Shown piece after piece: positions 18,333-27,387 of a stretch of DNA of 64,000 nt. The translations under genes were made by a program, and so were the position numbers. This DNA is from Clostridium sp. C2-6-12 (GTDB lineage Bacteria > Bacillota > Clostridia > Clostridiales > Clostridiaceae), in NCBI RefSeq assembly GCF_009928485.1, contig NZ_JAABNP010000019.1:1-64000 (forward strand), in the 5' to 3' direction. The stretch's first letter is position 1. Every line of letters begins with the position of its first letter. The notes beneath the pieces are model-generated. The model was given only the letters and a program-made list of their open reading frames with translations. It made no database searches and had not been told where the DNA came from.

Positions 18333-18989
18333 TTAATTCGATTTCTTTATGATAATATTTTGATAATTAGCAGGTAAATCTAAATAATAACTTTTAATAT
18401 GTTCAAACTTTTCAATTGTAACTTTATCTCCACCTTCTATTTTTAAAGTAATGTAATCATCCCCAATATTAAGATGTGGTCCAACATAGGAACTCACTTC
18501 AAGTTTTAATCTAAAAGAAAATGATCTATATCCCATTAGCCTTTCAGCATTTAACACATGAACATAATCTGGTGTGATAATTGGCTTTTTTGTTAAGAAA
18601 TGTTTGTAATAGTCATCTACAGACTTTTGGATATCTGGAAGAAGTAGCGAAACAAAGATATCTTGATATAGCTCTTCTCTTGACTGCTTTGCAGGATTAG
18701 ATATATTGTCTGAATTGGATAATTTGTTTTGCGCAGATTGAATCAATGCTCCATCTGAGCCTATAACATATCCATTAATGGTTGTATCACGTACCATATA
18801 ACCATCTTGCCCAAAATAATACCATTTTCCATCAATCTCTTTCCAACCAACTGACCACAATGAACTTCCTTCTGTGTTCCACCAACCATTAGAATCTTGT
18901 TTCCACTCTGCATTTGCACATATTGGATTTAATGCCAACACTGAAATTGCTACTAATAACGAACTTACTATTAATCTTAATTTTTTCAT
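18333..18989 (-). CDS. Secreted protein with choline-binding-type repeats and DUF3888-like domain
   Basis: About 218 residues from the ATG at 18989 (GGGGGAAG 5-8 nt upstream). Signal peptide with AlaXAla-type end (NPICANA). Two tryptophan/glycine-rich cell-wall-binding-like units (EWKQDSNGWWNTEGSS; GWKEIDGKWYYFGQDGYM) lie at about residues 28-75. A linker follows, then a C-terminal domain beginning EELYQDIFVSLLLPDIQKSVDDYY that resembles DUF3888. Repeats of this type anchor clostridial proteins to the cell surface. Role of the C-terminal domain unknown. Confidence 0.75.
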   Translation of the reverse strand: MKKLRLIVSSLLVAISVLALNPICANAEWKQDSNGWWNTEGSSLWSVGWKEIDGKWYYFGQDGYMVRDTTINGYVIGSDGALIQSAQNKLSNSDNISNPAKQSREELYQDIFVSLLLPDIQKSVDDYYKHFLTKKPIITPDYVHVLNAERLMGYRSFSFRLKLEVSSYVGPHLNIGDDYITLKIEGGDKVTIEKFEHIKSYYLDLPANYQNIIIKKSN

Positions 18990-19021
18990 TTTTACTTCCC
19001 CCATTTCATTTCGCTCATTAC

Positions 19022-19642
19022 TTACAGTTCCTTTACTTCGATACAAACATCATCTGCAATAATTTTAATTTCATTCAAATTTAGAAATCCTTCAGATGAA
19101 TAAAGCAAAACTTGAAATTCAAATTCACCAATATGAGACAAGTGAACTTCCTCATAAAGCCATGTATCTCCAACAATATCCTCGATTATTTCAAATTTAC
19201 TTACTTTCTTAAATATTAAAGAATATCTATCTAGTTCTAAAACTAAATTATCATTTATATCTTTCTTAAAGGATAACACTTCGCTATCATGAAAATTATA
19301 TTTACTTAATACCTGCATGCTTAATGGTAATTTATATTTTATATCTTCATATTCTGCTTTATAGCTATTACATAAATCTTTCCATTCATTTGCCATCTCA
19401 TTAATTCTTGTATATAATTTTTCTGCCACCTCTTTATCCGTCATATTTTTCCCTTGAAGGATATCAGCTTTTACTTCTGGAATATGCTGAAGTAACAATT
19501 CATAATAAACTTTATCATAATAAGAAGACAATGTGCTAAACTCCTCCAACTGTTCAATCCAATTTTCTTTATTATCAATTTTTAATGGAAATCTACCTCT
19601 TATTTGCATTTTTTCATAGCTTTCACGTGTAAAATACATCAT
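19022..19642 (-). CDS. Hypothetical protein, DUF4085-like
   Basis: 206 residues, no signal or membrane segment. It begins MMYFTRESYEKMQ; an alpha-helical first half with many charges and a C-terminal beta-rich half (NFHDSEVLSFKKDINDNL; EFEFQVLLYSSEG) resemble the DUF4085 family. It is upstream of the cell-wall-binding gene on the same strand with a 32-nt gap to that gene's chosen start. Function unknown. Confidence 0.6.
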   Translation of the reverse strand: MMYFTRESYEKMQIRGRFPLKIDNKENWIEQLEEFSTLSSYYDKVYYELLLQHIPEVKADILQGKNMTDKEVAEKLYTRINEMANEWKDLCNSYKAEYEDIKYKLPLSMQVLSKYNFHDSEVLSFKKDINDNLVLELDRYSLIFKKVSKFEIIEDIVGDTWLYEEVHLSHIGEFEFQVLLYSSEGFLNLNEIKIIADDVCIEVKEL

Positions 19643-19737
19643 AACTAAATTATCAGCCTTTCACTTTTACTTATCCAATTTAATTTTCCCATTTCATCTT
19701 CATGAATAATATAAGAATTCTATGCGGACCAATACAT

Positions 19738-20406
19738 TTACTTATTTTCAATAACTTTAGCACCATCATTAGTACCAATAATAATTCGCTTACACACATC
19801 AATAAATAATCCTGTTTCTAAAACTCCAGTTATTCCATTAACTTTATCATTAACATAGTTAATATCCATTGGTTTACCTATATGTAAATCAACTATATAA
19901 TTACCATTGTCAGTTTTAAAAACATTACCATCTTTCATTCTTATTGCAGGATTTAAAGAGTACTGTTTTAATTTTGCAATAACCTGTGTATAACCATAAG
20001 GTAATACTTCTATTGGTAGAGGGAATTCACCAATACTATCAACTAATTTACTTTCATCCATAATCCATATAACTTCATTAGCTAAATTAGCAACAATTTT
20101 TTCCCTAAATAATGCTCCTCCACCACCCTTAATTGCATTAAATTGATTATCTATTTCATCAACACCATCAATTGCCAAATCAATTCTATCTACTTCATCT
20201 ATATCTACTAAAGGAATTTGCAATTCTTTTGCTAAGATCTCCGTATTTTTTGAAGTTGCAACTGCCTTTAAATTCATACCTTCTTGAACCAGTTCTCCAA
20301 CCCTTTTAATCATATAAAATGATGTAGAACCTGTTCCTAAACCTAATATCATTCCATCCTTTATGTATTCTGCTGCCTTTATCCCAGCAACTCTTTTTTG
20401 TTCCAT
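19738..20406 (-). CDS. rpiA: Ribose-5-phosphate isomerase A
   Basis: 222 residues, usual length. The family motifs are all present: GLGTGSTSFYMI (phosphate loop), DLAIDGVDEID, KGGGGALFREKIVA with the catalytic acid/lysine region, and GVLETGLFID. It interconverts ribose 5-phosphate and ribulose 5-phosphate. TAGGAGG lies 7 nt before the ATG. Its function fits the nearby pentose genes, but it appears monocistronic. Confidence 0.95.
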   Translation of the reverse strand: MEQKRVAGIKAAEYIKDGMILGLGTGSTSFYMIKRVGELVQEGMNLKAVATSKNTEILAKELQIPLVDIDEVDRIDLAIDGVDEIDNQFNAIKGGGGALFREKIVANLANEVIWIMDESKLVDSIGEFPLPIEVLPYGYTQVIAKLKQYSLNPAIRMKDGNVFKTDNGNYIVDLHIGKPMDINYVNDKVNGITGVLETGLFIDVCKRIIIGTNDGAKVIENK

Positions 20407-20610
20407 ATTTACCTCCTAGACTTCACCGTATTTTACTATCATGTCATTTAATTCTCTCGTCTAAAACTAAATTTTTCCTCAGACATCTTTAATTATAACC
20501 ATTAATATATAGCTTACTTATTGATTTATGTGCAAAGTTAATTATGCCTTAATTTTGAATGCCTTTATACCACTTTATTTTTAATCTAATTCTATAGCTT
20601 TCCCGTATTT

Positions 20611-20931
20611 TTATTGATTAATATATCCTTTATCTTGGAATTCCTTGTATACCATCTCAATTTTATTTGCAAAATCGTCTGACAAATCAAAGTATTGAAG
20701 TAACTGATTTAGAACAATTACAACTTGAAATGCTTCATTAACAATATTTTCTTTATTATCCTTGCAATTTCTCTCAATACTTACATTAGTTCTTTCATAA
20801 TGATTAAGTTCCCATGAAACCTTACCCCATTCTTCTAATAATCTAGACATAATTTTAAACAGTTCATAGCCATTGGGGAAAAGCTTAGATTGTGCTTGTG
20901 CAACTAATGATATCTTATTGAATAAATCCAT
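20611..20931 (-). CDS. MazG-like protein
   Basis: 106 residues, all helical. The segment LLEEWGKVSWELNHYER and later NIVNEAFQVVIVLNQLL sit where MazG/dUTPase-like enzymes carry their EExxE and ExxD metal-binding helices, but several acids appear replaced (for example WGKVSWEL). It may be a divergent nucleotide pyrophosphohydrolase or have lost activity. AAGGAAAG precedes the ATG. Confidence in the family is moderate. Confidence 0.55.
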   Translation of the reverse strand: MDLFNKISLVAQAQSKLFPNGYELFKIMSRLLEEWGKVSWELNHYERTNVSIERNCKDNKENIVNEAFQVVIVLNQLLQYFDLSDDFANKIEMVYKEFQDKGYINQ

Positions 20932-21065
20932 AAAAACTTTCCTTTTATCATTTTAATATATAATAAATTTTGTTAATGTCGGGATATAGTTAGCAAACTC
21001 TGAGAATTAACATATCTATGATTTCACAAAAGTAGCTTTCATTCCGTCATGCCTATGCTTTGCTG

Positions 21066-21965
21066 TTATAGCTCTACACCATAAGGCATTATATCTCTTG
21101 CAGTATTATGATGAAAAAGATTCCATGATATATCATTAGTTTCTACTCCTCTAAGTGACCACCATAATGCCGATACTCGTGCGTAATATCGTGACCTGTC
21201 AATAAAGTTAGGTATATCAGGATAAACAGAACCCATTCTCTTGACAAATTTTTCACCGAAGTTATCCAAAATAACTCCAACATCATGTGCTGGGTCACCT
21301 AATCCTGAAACCCCAAAGTCAATTATTGCATTAATTTTATTTTCTTTAGTATTATATATAAAATGAAATGGTGCCAAATCTCCATGAATAAGCACAGGAC
21401 TATAATCAAAAAAATTCTCATTAACAATAATTGGTTTAAAAATTTTATTAATACACTCAATAGTGTAACCACTCATAAGAGGAAACAATTTTTCTTGAAT
21501 TCTTTCAAACTGTTTAATATGGTCATATCTTGTACCATTCCCAGGAAAATCGCCAATTTTATTTTCATTTATTTTCTTTAACGGAATAGAATGCAACTGT
21601 TTTAAAAAGATTCCTATTTGCTCTGCTAATTTATCCTGTTCATACTCCCGTAAACTAAGAATTTCATCTCTATAAAGAGGAATCCCAGAAAAAAATTTGC
21701 ACTTTCCTATACCACGTTCAATATATTCATAATTAGGTACAGGTATATTAACAAAATCTTTTACAAGATTTAATATGTTAATCTCCTTTTCAAAGAATTC
21801 CACAGTTTCTTTTTGCTTTGCAAATCTAAATACCTCTGCATTTCTTACAATTACAACATCATTATGAAGTCCATAAGAAAATTCAAAATTTAAATCTTCA
21901 ATGCAAACATCTCCTACTTTGTTTTTGATATATTCATAATATTTGTTTTGTTTCTCTTTATCCAT
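21066..21965 (-). CDS. Aminoglycoside phosphotransferase-family kinase
   Basis: 299 residues. The APH catalytic loop LIHGDLAPFHFIYN has D196 and, as in the APH(2'') branch, His in place of the usual Asn. The metal loop is IIDFGVSGLGDPAHDVG (D216). The N-lobe shows an FRFAK strand with the ATP-anchoring Lys at 50. Family members phosphorylate aminoglycosides or other small hydroxyl compounds; resistance cannot be asserted from sequence alone. It stands alone with its own short upstream region. Confidence 0.85.
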   Translation of the reverse strand: MDKEKQNKYYEYIKNKVGDVCIEDLNFEFSYGLHNDVVIVRNAEVFRFAKQKETVEFFEKEINILNLVKDFVNIPVPNYEYIERGIGKCKFFSGIPLYRDEILSLREYEQDKLAEQIGIFLKQLHSIPLKKINENKIGDFPGNGTRYDHIKQFERIQEKLFPLMSGYTIECINKIFKPIIVNENFFDYSPVLIHGDLAPFHFIYNTKENKINAIIDFGVSGLGDPAHDVGVILDNFGEKFVKRMGSVYPDIPNFIDRSRYYARVSALWWSLRGVETNDISWNLFHHNTARDIMPYGVEL

Positions 21966-22131
21966 TTCTTAATTTCTCCATTTATAGTTTAATAGTAATA
22001 TAATACTTTATTAATAATTACAGCTATAATCCAGTAAGAACAAGGTGAATCAGTTGACCACTTTAATTTAAGTGCTCTGTATTTTTTCACAATAATCTGT
22101 TTTTAGTTTTATTTAATAAGCCGCAAATCAA

Positions 22132-22587
22132 TCACATTTCTAATTCCATTATTTCGTTATTCATTAAAAATCCTTGTCTTTCATAGAAATCTACTGCCTT
22201 TTTGCTTGGCCAAACAAATAATAATTCAATTTTATTATTTGTAGCCCATTGTTTTACCTTTTTTAAAAGTTCAGTTCCTACTCCTTTATTTCTAAATTGA
22301 GCCTTTGTGTGAACATTTGTTACATAACCTATCTCTGCAAATAATTTTTGTGGCTTTGGTACTTTTCTTATTCTATTTATATAAATATTTGAAACAATTA
22401 TATTATTTTCTTCTGCAATCCAATACTCCCAAGTTCCACTTTTAAGTCCATTAATTAAAAATGAATTGCACTCTTCAATAAACTCCTCTTTTGAAATATC
22501 AAAATTCCCGTTTTCATCATATTCATGTTCCCATCTCATTTCCGAAAGCATTGAAATATCGCTTTCAGTTGCCAATCTATATACCAA
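22132..22587 (-). CDS. GNAT acetyltransferase
   Basis: 151 residues. Acetyl-CoA-binding motif QFRNKGVGTELLKKVKQWA (pattern R/Q-x-x-G-x-G) and the C-terminal motif KKAVDFYERQGFLMNNEIMELEM are clear. The N-terminus begins with RLATESDISMLSEMRWEHE. It acetylates an unknown amine. AAGGAGA precedes the ATG. Confidence 0.87.
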   Translation of the reverse strand: MVYRLATESDISMLSEMRWEHEYDENGNFDISKEEFIEECNSFLINGLKSGTWEYWIAEENNIIVSNIYINRIRKVPKPQKLFAEIGYVTNVHTKAQFRNKGVGTELLKKVKQWATNNKIELLFVWPSKKAVDFYERQGFLMNNEIMELEM

Positions 22588-22655
22588 ATTAACATCTCCT
22601 TATAAATAATTAAATTCAATTTTCTTGTTATAACACATTTGTGGGATATCAAATC

Positions 22656-23291
22656 TTAAATTAGCTGATTTTGTGTTTCACTTAATTCTTTTTCTAAATA
22701 TTCTTTACTCTCTATCAACCACGAATGAGGATGTAGGATCATACCATTATCTATAATATAATTTATGTAAGATAGACATGCTTTTTCCAAAGAAGCAGAT
22801 AAACTTTTAATTAGTAAATCATAAAATGGCGGGGTTCCTTTTTGGTCCCACGAAAGTTTATCAGCTATAAAAAGAGCCATATCATACTGCGAAGGATTTG
22901 ACTTTAGAGTTGTATGACATTCAATAGCAGATAATATAGTTTCATCATGAATATTAAAAAAAGTTTTTGCCAATAACATTGAAATTCTTTGATGTAAAAT
23001 AAAAGGATATTTACTTTCTGATTCATCAACAAACAAATCATTTTCCATCATATAAGATAGCATGTCATTTGGGTGAATTACTACACTTATATCATGCAAG
23101 TAACCACTTATAATACATATACTCTTATCTAGCCCATATTTTTCTGCTATTTTACTATTTGTATTTGCAACCTCCATAACATGTTTTAAAGTTTTTTCCT
23201 TATTGTTTTTTAATAGAAAGTTATTTACATCAACCACTATATCACCAGTTATTTCTGTAATATTAACATATTTATAATTATTTATATTCAT
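22656..23291 (-). CDS. HD-domain hydrolase (YqeK-like)
   Basis: 211 residues. HD superfamily metal ligands in order: H near LKHVMEVANTN, the HD doublet in ISGYLHDIS, an H near LSAIECHTTL, and D in LFIADKLSWDQ. The arrangement is like bacterial YqeK, which cleaves diadenosine tetraphosphate symmetrically. The insert between HD motifs and lack of a nadD neighbour leave the substrate open. Confidence 0.75.
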   Translation of the reverse strand: MNINNYKYVNITEITGDIVVDVNNFLLKNNKEKTLKHVMEVANTNSKIAEKYGLDKSICIISGYLHDISVVIHPNDMLSYMMENDLFVDESESKYPFILHQRISMLLAKTFFNIHDETILSAIECHTTLKSNPSQYDMALFIADKLSWDQKGTPPFYDLLIKSLSASLEKACLSYINYIIDNGMILHPHSWLIESKEYLEKELSETQNQLI

Positions 23292-23364
23292 CCATATACC
23301 TCACTCTATAATCTACTCAATTACAACTTAATAGGACGGGTGTAAAATATAGCAACTCCACATA

Positions 23365-23916
23365 TTATACTTGCTTATGTAATGAAATGTACTCTGACTC
23401 CATTATTCCCATATAAATATCACTGCAGTAAACATTATTAATCAATGCACCTTCTCTATCTATACCTTCTTTTACAAATCCACATTTCTCATAACATTTT
23501 ATAGCCCTAATATTAAAATCTAAAACTCTTAAATATACCTTGTGGTATTTTAAGACTTCAAAGGCATAATTTAAAACCATCTTAGTAACAGCAGTTCCTA
23601 TTCCGCATCCATATACATTTTCATCATATATTTCAATTGAAAACTTTGCTTTATTATCCTCTTTATAAGGTCTAAGCCCTACTACTCCAATACAACTCCC
23701 ATTATATTCGATAATCCATTTACAAGGATGTCGAATTATTCTTTCATACCATTTAACAGCTTCATCCATAGTAAATTCCCTTAATTTATTAATACTTCCA
23801 CCACACATTTTAATACATTCTATGCACTCTCCTAACTTTAAACGTGTATCAATATCTTCTTTTATCGGTTTACGTAATACAATATTATAGTTTTCTAACT
23901 TTACAGCACCGTTCAC
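23365..23916 (-). CDS. GNAT acetyltransferase (RimJ/RimL type)
   Basis: 183 residues from GTG at 23916, chosen because AGGAGG is 6 nt upstream; an in-frame ATG at 23943 has no site. The sequence shows the RimJ-like start (YNIVLRKPIKEDIDTRLKLGE), acetyl-CoA loop (YGCGIGTAVTKMVLNYAFE) and typical end (RVLDFNIRAIKCYEKCGFVKEGIDREG). Substrate unknown. Confidence 0.85.
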   Translation of the reverse strand: MNGAVKLENYNIVLRKPIKEDIDTRLKLGECIECIKMCGGSINKLREFTMDEAVKWYERIIRHPCKWIIEYNGSCIGVVGLRPYKEDNKAKFSIEIYDENVYGCGIGTAVTKMVLNYAFEVLKYHKVYLRVLDFNIRAIKCYEKCGFVKEGIDREGALINNVYCSDIYMGIMESEYISLHKQV

Positions 23917-23975
23917 ATTATTCCTCCTGTAATATAAAAACAATTTGCAATTATTTACTACAATCCAATATTAAT

Positions 23976-24425
23976 CTATTTATATTTTTTAACGAATCCA
24001 GTTTTCACACCTCTTGCAAAACCTGCTTCTTCATAAAACCTAAGTGTTTCTTCCTTCTTTGAGCCTGTTAAAAGCATTACCTTATAACAATTGTTTTCCT
24101 CTGCTATATCACTAGCCATGTTTAACGCTTTTGTAGCATATCCTTTTTTTCTATAACTATAATCAGTAATAACATTTTCTATTAATCCATATGGTCGCAA
24201 ATTTCGAGTTAAATTTTTTATTATGGATATATTACAAGATGAAACTATCTTCCCATCTACTTCAACCACAATATAATAAAGATTGGGGTCATTATATATT
24301 GAATCCCACATATCTTTTAGTCCTTCATTTTCAAAGACGTCTGGATCACTGGGTTGTAATTGCCTATATAAATTTAATAGTTCATTTAATTCATCATATT
24401 TTATTAAACGTGTACTCTCTGTCAT
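23976..24425 (-). CDS. GNAT acetyltransferase
   Basis: 149 residues from the ATG at 24425 (GAGGTGA about 8 nt upstream). Acetyl-CoA motif YSYRKKGYATKALNMASDIA and terminal motif KKEETLRFYEEAGFARG. The third intact GNAT gene in about 2.5 kb, all on the minus strand but not overlapping. Substrate unknown. Confidence 0.86.
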   Translation of the reverse strand: MTESTRLIKYDELNELLNLYRQLQPSDPDVFENEGLKDMWDSIYNDPNLYYIVVEVDGKIVSSCNISIIKNLTRNLRPYGLIENVITDYSYRKKGYATKALNMASDIAEENNCYKVMLLTGSKKEETLRFYEEAGFARGVKTGFVKKYK

Positions 24426-24725
24426 AAAAATCACCTCTGCTTTTATATAAGTTTGATACAACACTTGTTATTTGTTGCAACATAAATCATATCAATAATT
24501 TACAATCACTTGTACTAATTGTAAGTTAAACCACAATTTTATATTACACTACTTATTTCTTAATTTCTACTTACTTTCTAATTATAACCATACTTTATTA
24601 GCCTTCTAATAAATTCTACTGAAAGTGTCGCACTTAAAAATAATAAAATATTTTAATTATAATTCATATTTAGCTAGAAGCTTAATTGATAAAACTTCTA
24701 ATTAATTGCTTAATCTTTTTCACAC

Positions 24726-24763
24726 AAAAAAGAGCTGCGCACTAATTATTAGTGCAACAGCCC
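24726..24763 (-). terminator. Terminator after the GH43 gene
   Basis: On the minus strand, GGGCTGTTGCACTAAT pairs with ATTAGTGCGCAGCTCT with few mismatches, followed by TTTTTTG. The 24426-24725 stretch beside it is AT-rich and holds nothing I recognise. Confidence 0.8.
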
Positions 24764-24790
24764 TATTTCTATATCCACTTTAATGCAAAC

Positions 24791-25789
24791 CTATGTCATT
24801 GGTATTATTTTTATTAATTCTTCAATATTTTCGTCTTTTGATGGAATTCCAAAGTTTGGTGTTCCATCTTCATTCCATTTAATCACTTCAATTCTAGTAT
24901 GTCTATTTGGATCATATAATGGATCACCTTCAATTTCAGTATAATTTCTAGCATGATACACTAAAATATCTTCTGTTCCATCTTCTGACACTGTAAAGCT
25001 ATTATGCCCTGGTCCATATTGACCATTTTCCCATGAAGTTTTAAATACAGGTTCTTTTGATTTTGTCCATGAAGATGGGTCTAATAAATCACTATTTTCA
25101 TCAGCAGTAAGCATTCCCATACAATAGTTTTCATCAGTAGCACTTGCAGAGTATGTTAAATATATCTTACCATTTTTCTTCAATATTGCTGGACCTTCGT
25201 TAACCCAAAATCTAACTACTTCCCAATCTAATTCAGGCTTTGTCAACAGTACATCCTTTGTTTTTAACGTCCAAGGGTTCTCCATTTCTGCAATATATAA
25301 ATTAGAATGAGATTCCGGTTCTATCTCTGTTTCTTCCTGTGCCCATACATAATAAAGCTTGTCCTTGTTTTCAAATACAGTTGCATCAAGAGAAAAAGAT
25401 TCCCATCTTGTTTTAATTTGTCCTTTTTCTACCCAATTATCTGTAAATGGATCTTCATTAGAATTTTCAATTACATACATACGATGATTAAATGTAATTC
25501 CTGTTACTTCACCATTTGGAGCAGCAGCAAAGTATATATACCATTTCCCTCTGATAAAATGTATTTCTGGTGCCCATACTAAATGGCTCATTTCTCCTTC
25601 ATCATGTTTTAACCAAGCTACAAAAATTTCTCCATCACCTAAACCTTGCAAAGTTTTTGATCTTCTGATTTCAATTCTATCATATTCTGGGACTGATGCT
25701 GTTAAGTAGTAATATCCATCAGTATGTTTGTATATTAAAGGATCTGCCCTTTGAATTACTATTGGATTCTTGTAAACATTTTGTGACAT
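24791..25789 (-). CDS. GH43 glycoside hydrolase, probable alpha-L-arabinofuranosidase
   Basis: 332 residues without signal peptide, so intracellular. Five-bladed propeller family GH43 residues: D16 in QRADPLIY (base), D135 in SLDATVFE (pKa modulator) and E198 in WVNEGPAI (acid), plus the GPGHNSFTV motif. It would release arabinose from imported arabino-oligosaccharides, or xylose from xylo-oligosaccharides; the GH43 subfamily cannot be fixed by eye. AAGGAGGAATAAT before the ATG. The 25790-26134 gap upstream is AT-rich with no clear promoter. Confidence 0.86.
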   Translation of the reverse strand: MSQNVYKNPIVIQRADPLIYKHTDGYYYLTASVPEYDRIEIRRSKTLQGLGDGEIFVAWLKHDEGEMSHLVWAPEIHFIRGKWYIYFAAAPNGEVTGITFNHRMYVIENSNEDPFTDNWVEKGQIKTRWESFSLDATVFENKDKLYYVWAQEETEIEPESHSNLYIAEMENPWTLKTKDVLLTKPELDWEVVRFWVNEGPAILKKNGKIYLTYSASATDENYCMGMLTADENSDLLDPSSWTKSKEPVFKTSWENGQYGPGHNSFTVSEDGTEDILVYHARNYTEIEGDPLYDPNRHTRIEVIKWNEDGTPNFGIPSKDENIEELIKIIPMT

Positions 25790-26134
25790 TATTATTCCTC
25801 CTTAATTTTATTGCTTTGTTATAAGGGCTTGTCCCAACAATACTTAATATATTTTATAATTGTTTAAATCAAATTCTTTTATTATTAATTAAAATGCTGT
25901 TCTAATTATCAAAATAAAATATGCCTGCTTGCTGAATGCTGAGCCTTATATATCTTTTATAAATTAATTATATACTGCAGCTTCATTTTTATCAAGACTT
26001 TATTTTAAATTTAACTATATTTATTTAGCTTTAGTTAAAATAAATACAAAATTTATGAACCGGCATGCCATTCCATCAACTTCAATTAGAATTTTCATCG
26101 TTTCTTACTCCCTTAAATCTATTTCTCCACATGG

Positions 26135-26166
26135 AAAAGAGCCGAGATTTTATTCTCAGCTCTTTT
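26135..26166 (-). terminator. Terminator after the Nudix gene
   Basis: AAAAGAGCCGAGA and TCTCAGCTCTTTT arms (one mismatch, 6-nt loop) with T-rich tails, just after the Nudix gene ending at 26198. Confidence 0.78.
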
Positions 26167-26197
26167 CTTAGGTTGAATTTTGGTGGCTGTTATAGTT

Positions 26198-26809
26198 TTA
26201 TAACTTATTTAAAAAATCCTGTAGCATTTCTGCCGTAATTCCCCAAATATTATAATCTTCATATTTATAGAATAGCGATCTATAGGTTGCCTCCCTAAAT
26301 TTATAATTTTCTTTATTAACTATCAAATCATAAGGAAAATCTTTGGGTCTATCTATCTTTATTTTACTATTTACTTCTAAGTATTTGTGATTTATAAAAT
26401 AATCTAATGGCACAAAAAATATGTGATCTACTTCATCTCCATTTACATTAATTTCTTCAACATCTTTAATTACTCCTACAAAAGGATGAATTATTATCCC
26501 ATCATATCTAACCACAGTATCTAATTCATTTACTATTTCAATATTGCCTATACCAAGTTCTTCTGATATTTCCCTAAGTGCTGCTTCCTTTGGTGTTTCA
26601 CCTTTATCTATTCTTCCACCTGGAAAACAAATATCACCAGGCTGGCTATTTAACTTTTTTGACCTTACCTCAAATAAAATCTGCACTTCCTCATTAATTT
26701 TTATAACAGGAATAATTACTGCTGATCTTCTCATTCTTTCCCAACCATTGATATATGGTTTAATGTCTTTAATTTTGCTCTTTATATTTTCTATATCCAT
26801 ATATATCAC
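26198..26809 (-). CDS. Nudix CoA pyrophosphatase-like protein
   Basis: 203 residues. Nudix box GGRIDKGETPKEAALREISEELGI at about residues 65-87, directly preceded by the segment LFEVRSKKLNSQPGDICFP, which is the CoA-pyrophosphatase (NudL/YeaB) signature region. The expected reaction is cleavage of CoA to phosphopantetheine and 3',5'-ADP. The start is either GTG at 26809 (GAGG 8 nt upstream) or ATG at 26800; I prefer GTG. Confidence 0.85.
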   Translation of the reverse strand: MIYMDIENIKSKIKDIKPYINGWERMRRSAVIIPVIKINEEVQILFEVRSKKLNSQPGDICFPGGRIDKGETPKEAALREISEELGIGNIEIVNELDTVVRYDGIIIHPFVGVIKDVEEINVNGDEVDHIFFVPLDYFINHKYLEVNSKIKIDRPKDFPYDLIVNKENYKFREATYRSLFYKYEDYNIWGITAEMLQDFLNKL

Positions 26810-26973
26810 TAACCTTTCCTCTTATAAAATTTAACAGCCTCTATAATTAAATTATATTATAAACTTATTATCATTTAAATAAGGCAAAGTAATTCATTTA
26901 ATATGTTTCAAGATGATTTCTACAATGTTAAAATAAGGTATAGTTTATTTTAATTGTGCTGGGAGGATTTTTA

Positions 26974-27280
26974 ATGAAAGAGATTGCTTTTTTTGATATT
27001 GATGGTACTTTATATGGCTTCGATGGGACAAGTCATAGAATTCCTCATAGTACTGTGTTAGCTATACAAAAATTTAGAGAAAGGGGAATCTTAGCATTTA
27101 TATGCACTGGTAGACCAATGCGATTCATATGACATTACAATGTTTGAAACTGTAAAACAAGGAATAGCAATGGGAAATGCAGTTAATGAATTAAAAAAGG
27201 TGGCTTCATATGTAACAGATGATATTTTTGCTGATGGCTTATATAATGCTATGATAAACTTTGGTTACATAGAAAAATAA
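26974..27280 (+). pseudogene. HAD (Cof-type) phosphatase remnant with large internal deletion
   Basis: GGGAGG precedes an ATG and a clear HAD motif I (IAFFDIDGTLYGFDG) followed by motif II region (GILAFICTGRP). Then the frame hits TGA at 27129. From about 27118 another frame reads the normal C-terminal end of a Cof hydrolase (VKQGIAMGNAVNELKKVASYVTDD) to TAA at 27280. The middle of roughly 160 codons, with the cap domain and motif III, is gone and the two ends are out of frame. Non-functional. Confidence 0.85.
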
Positions 27281-27334
27281 CTAGCACTAATTTTTCTATA
27301 TTAGAAAGAGCATCTGCGTTAAGTTTATAATTTT

Positions 27335-27377
27335 AAGAACTCAAAAATTCATATTTATAATCAATTCTTGAGTTCTT
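27335..27377. terminator. Bidirectional terminator
   Basis: AAGAACTCAA (27335-27344) and TTGAGTTCTT (27368-27377), extended by AATT pairs into the loop, with A/T runs outside. It separates the HAD remnant from the convergent AraL-like gene. Confidence 0.8.
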
Positions 27378-27387
27378 ATTTTATGTA

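Noticed and set aside
21066-21965. Clinical aminoglycoside resistance gene
   Set aside because: The APH fold is clear but no close match to a named resistance enzyme can be claimed by eye; the family also covers other kinases.
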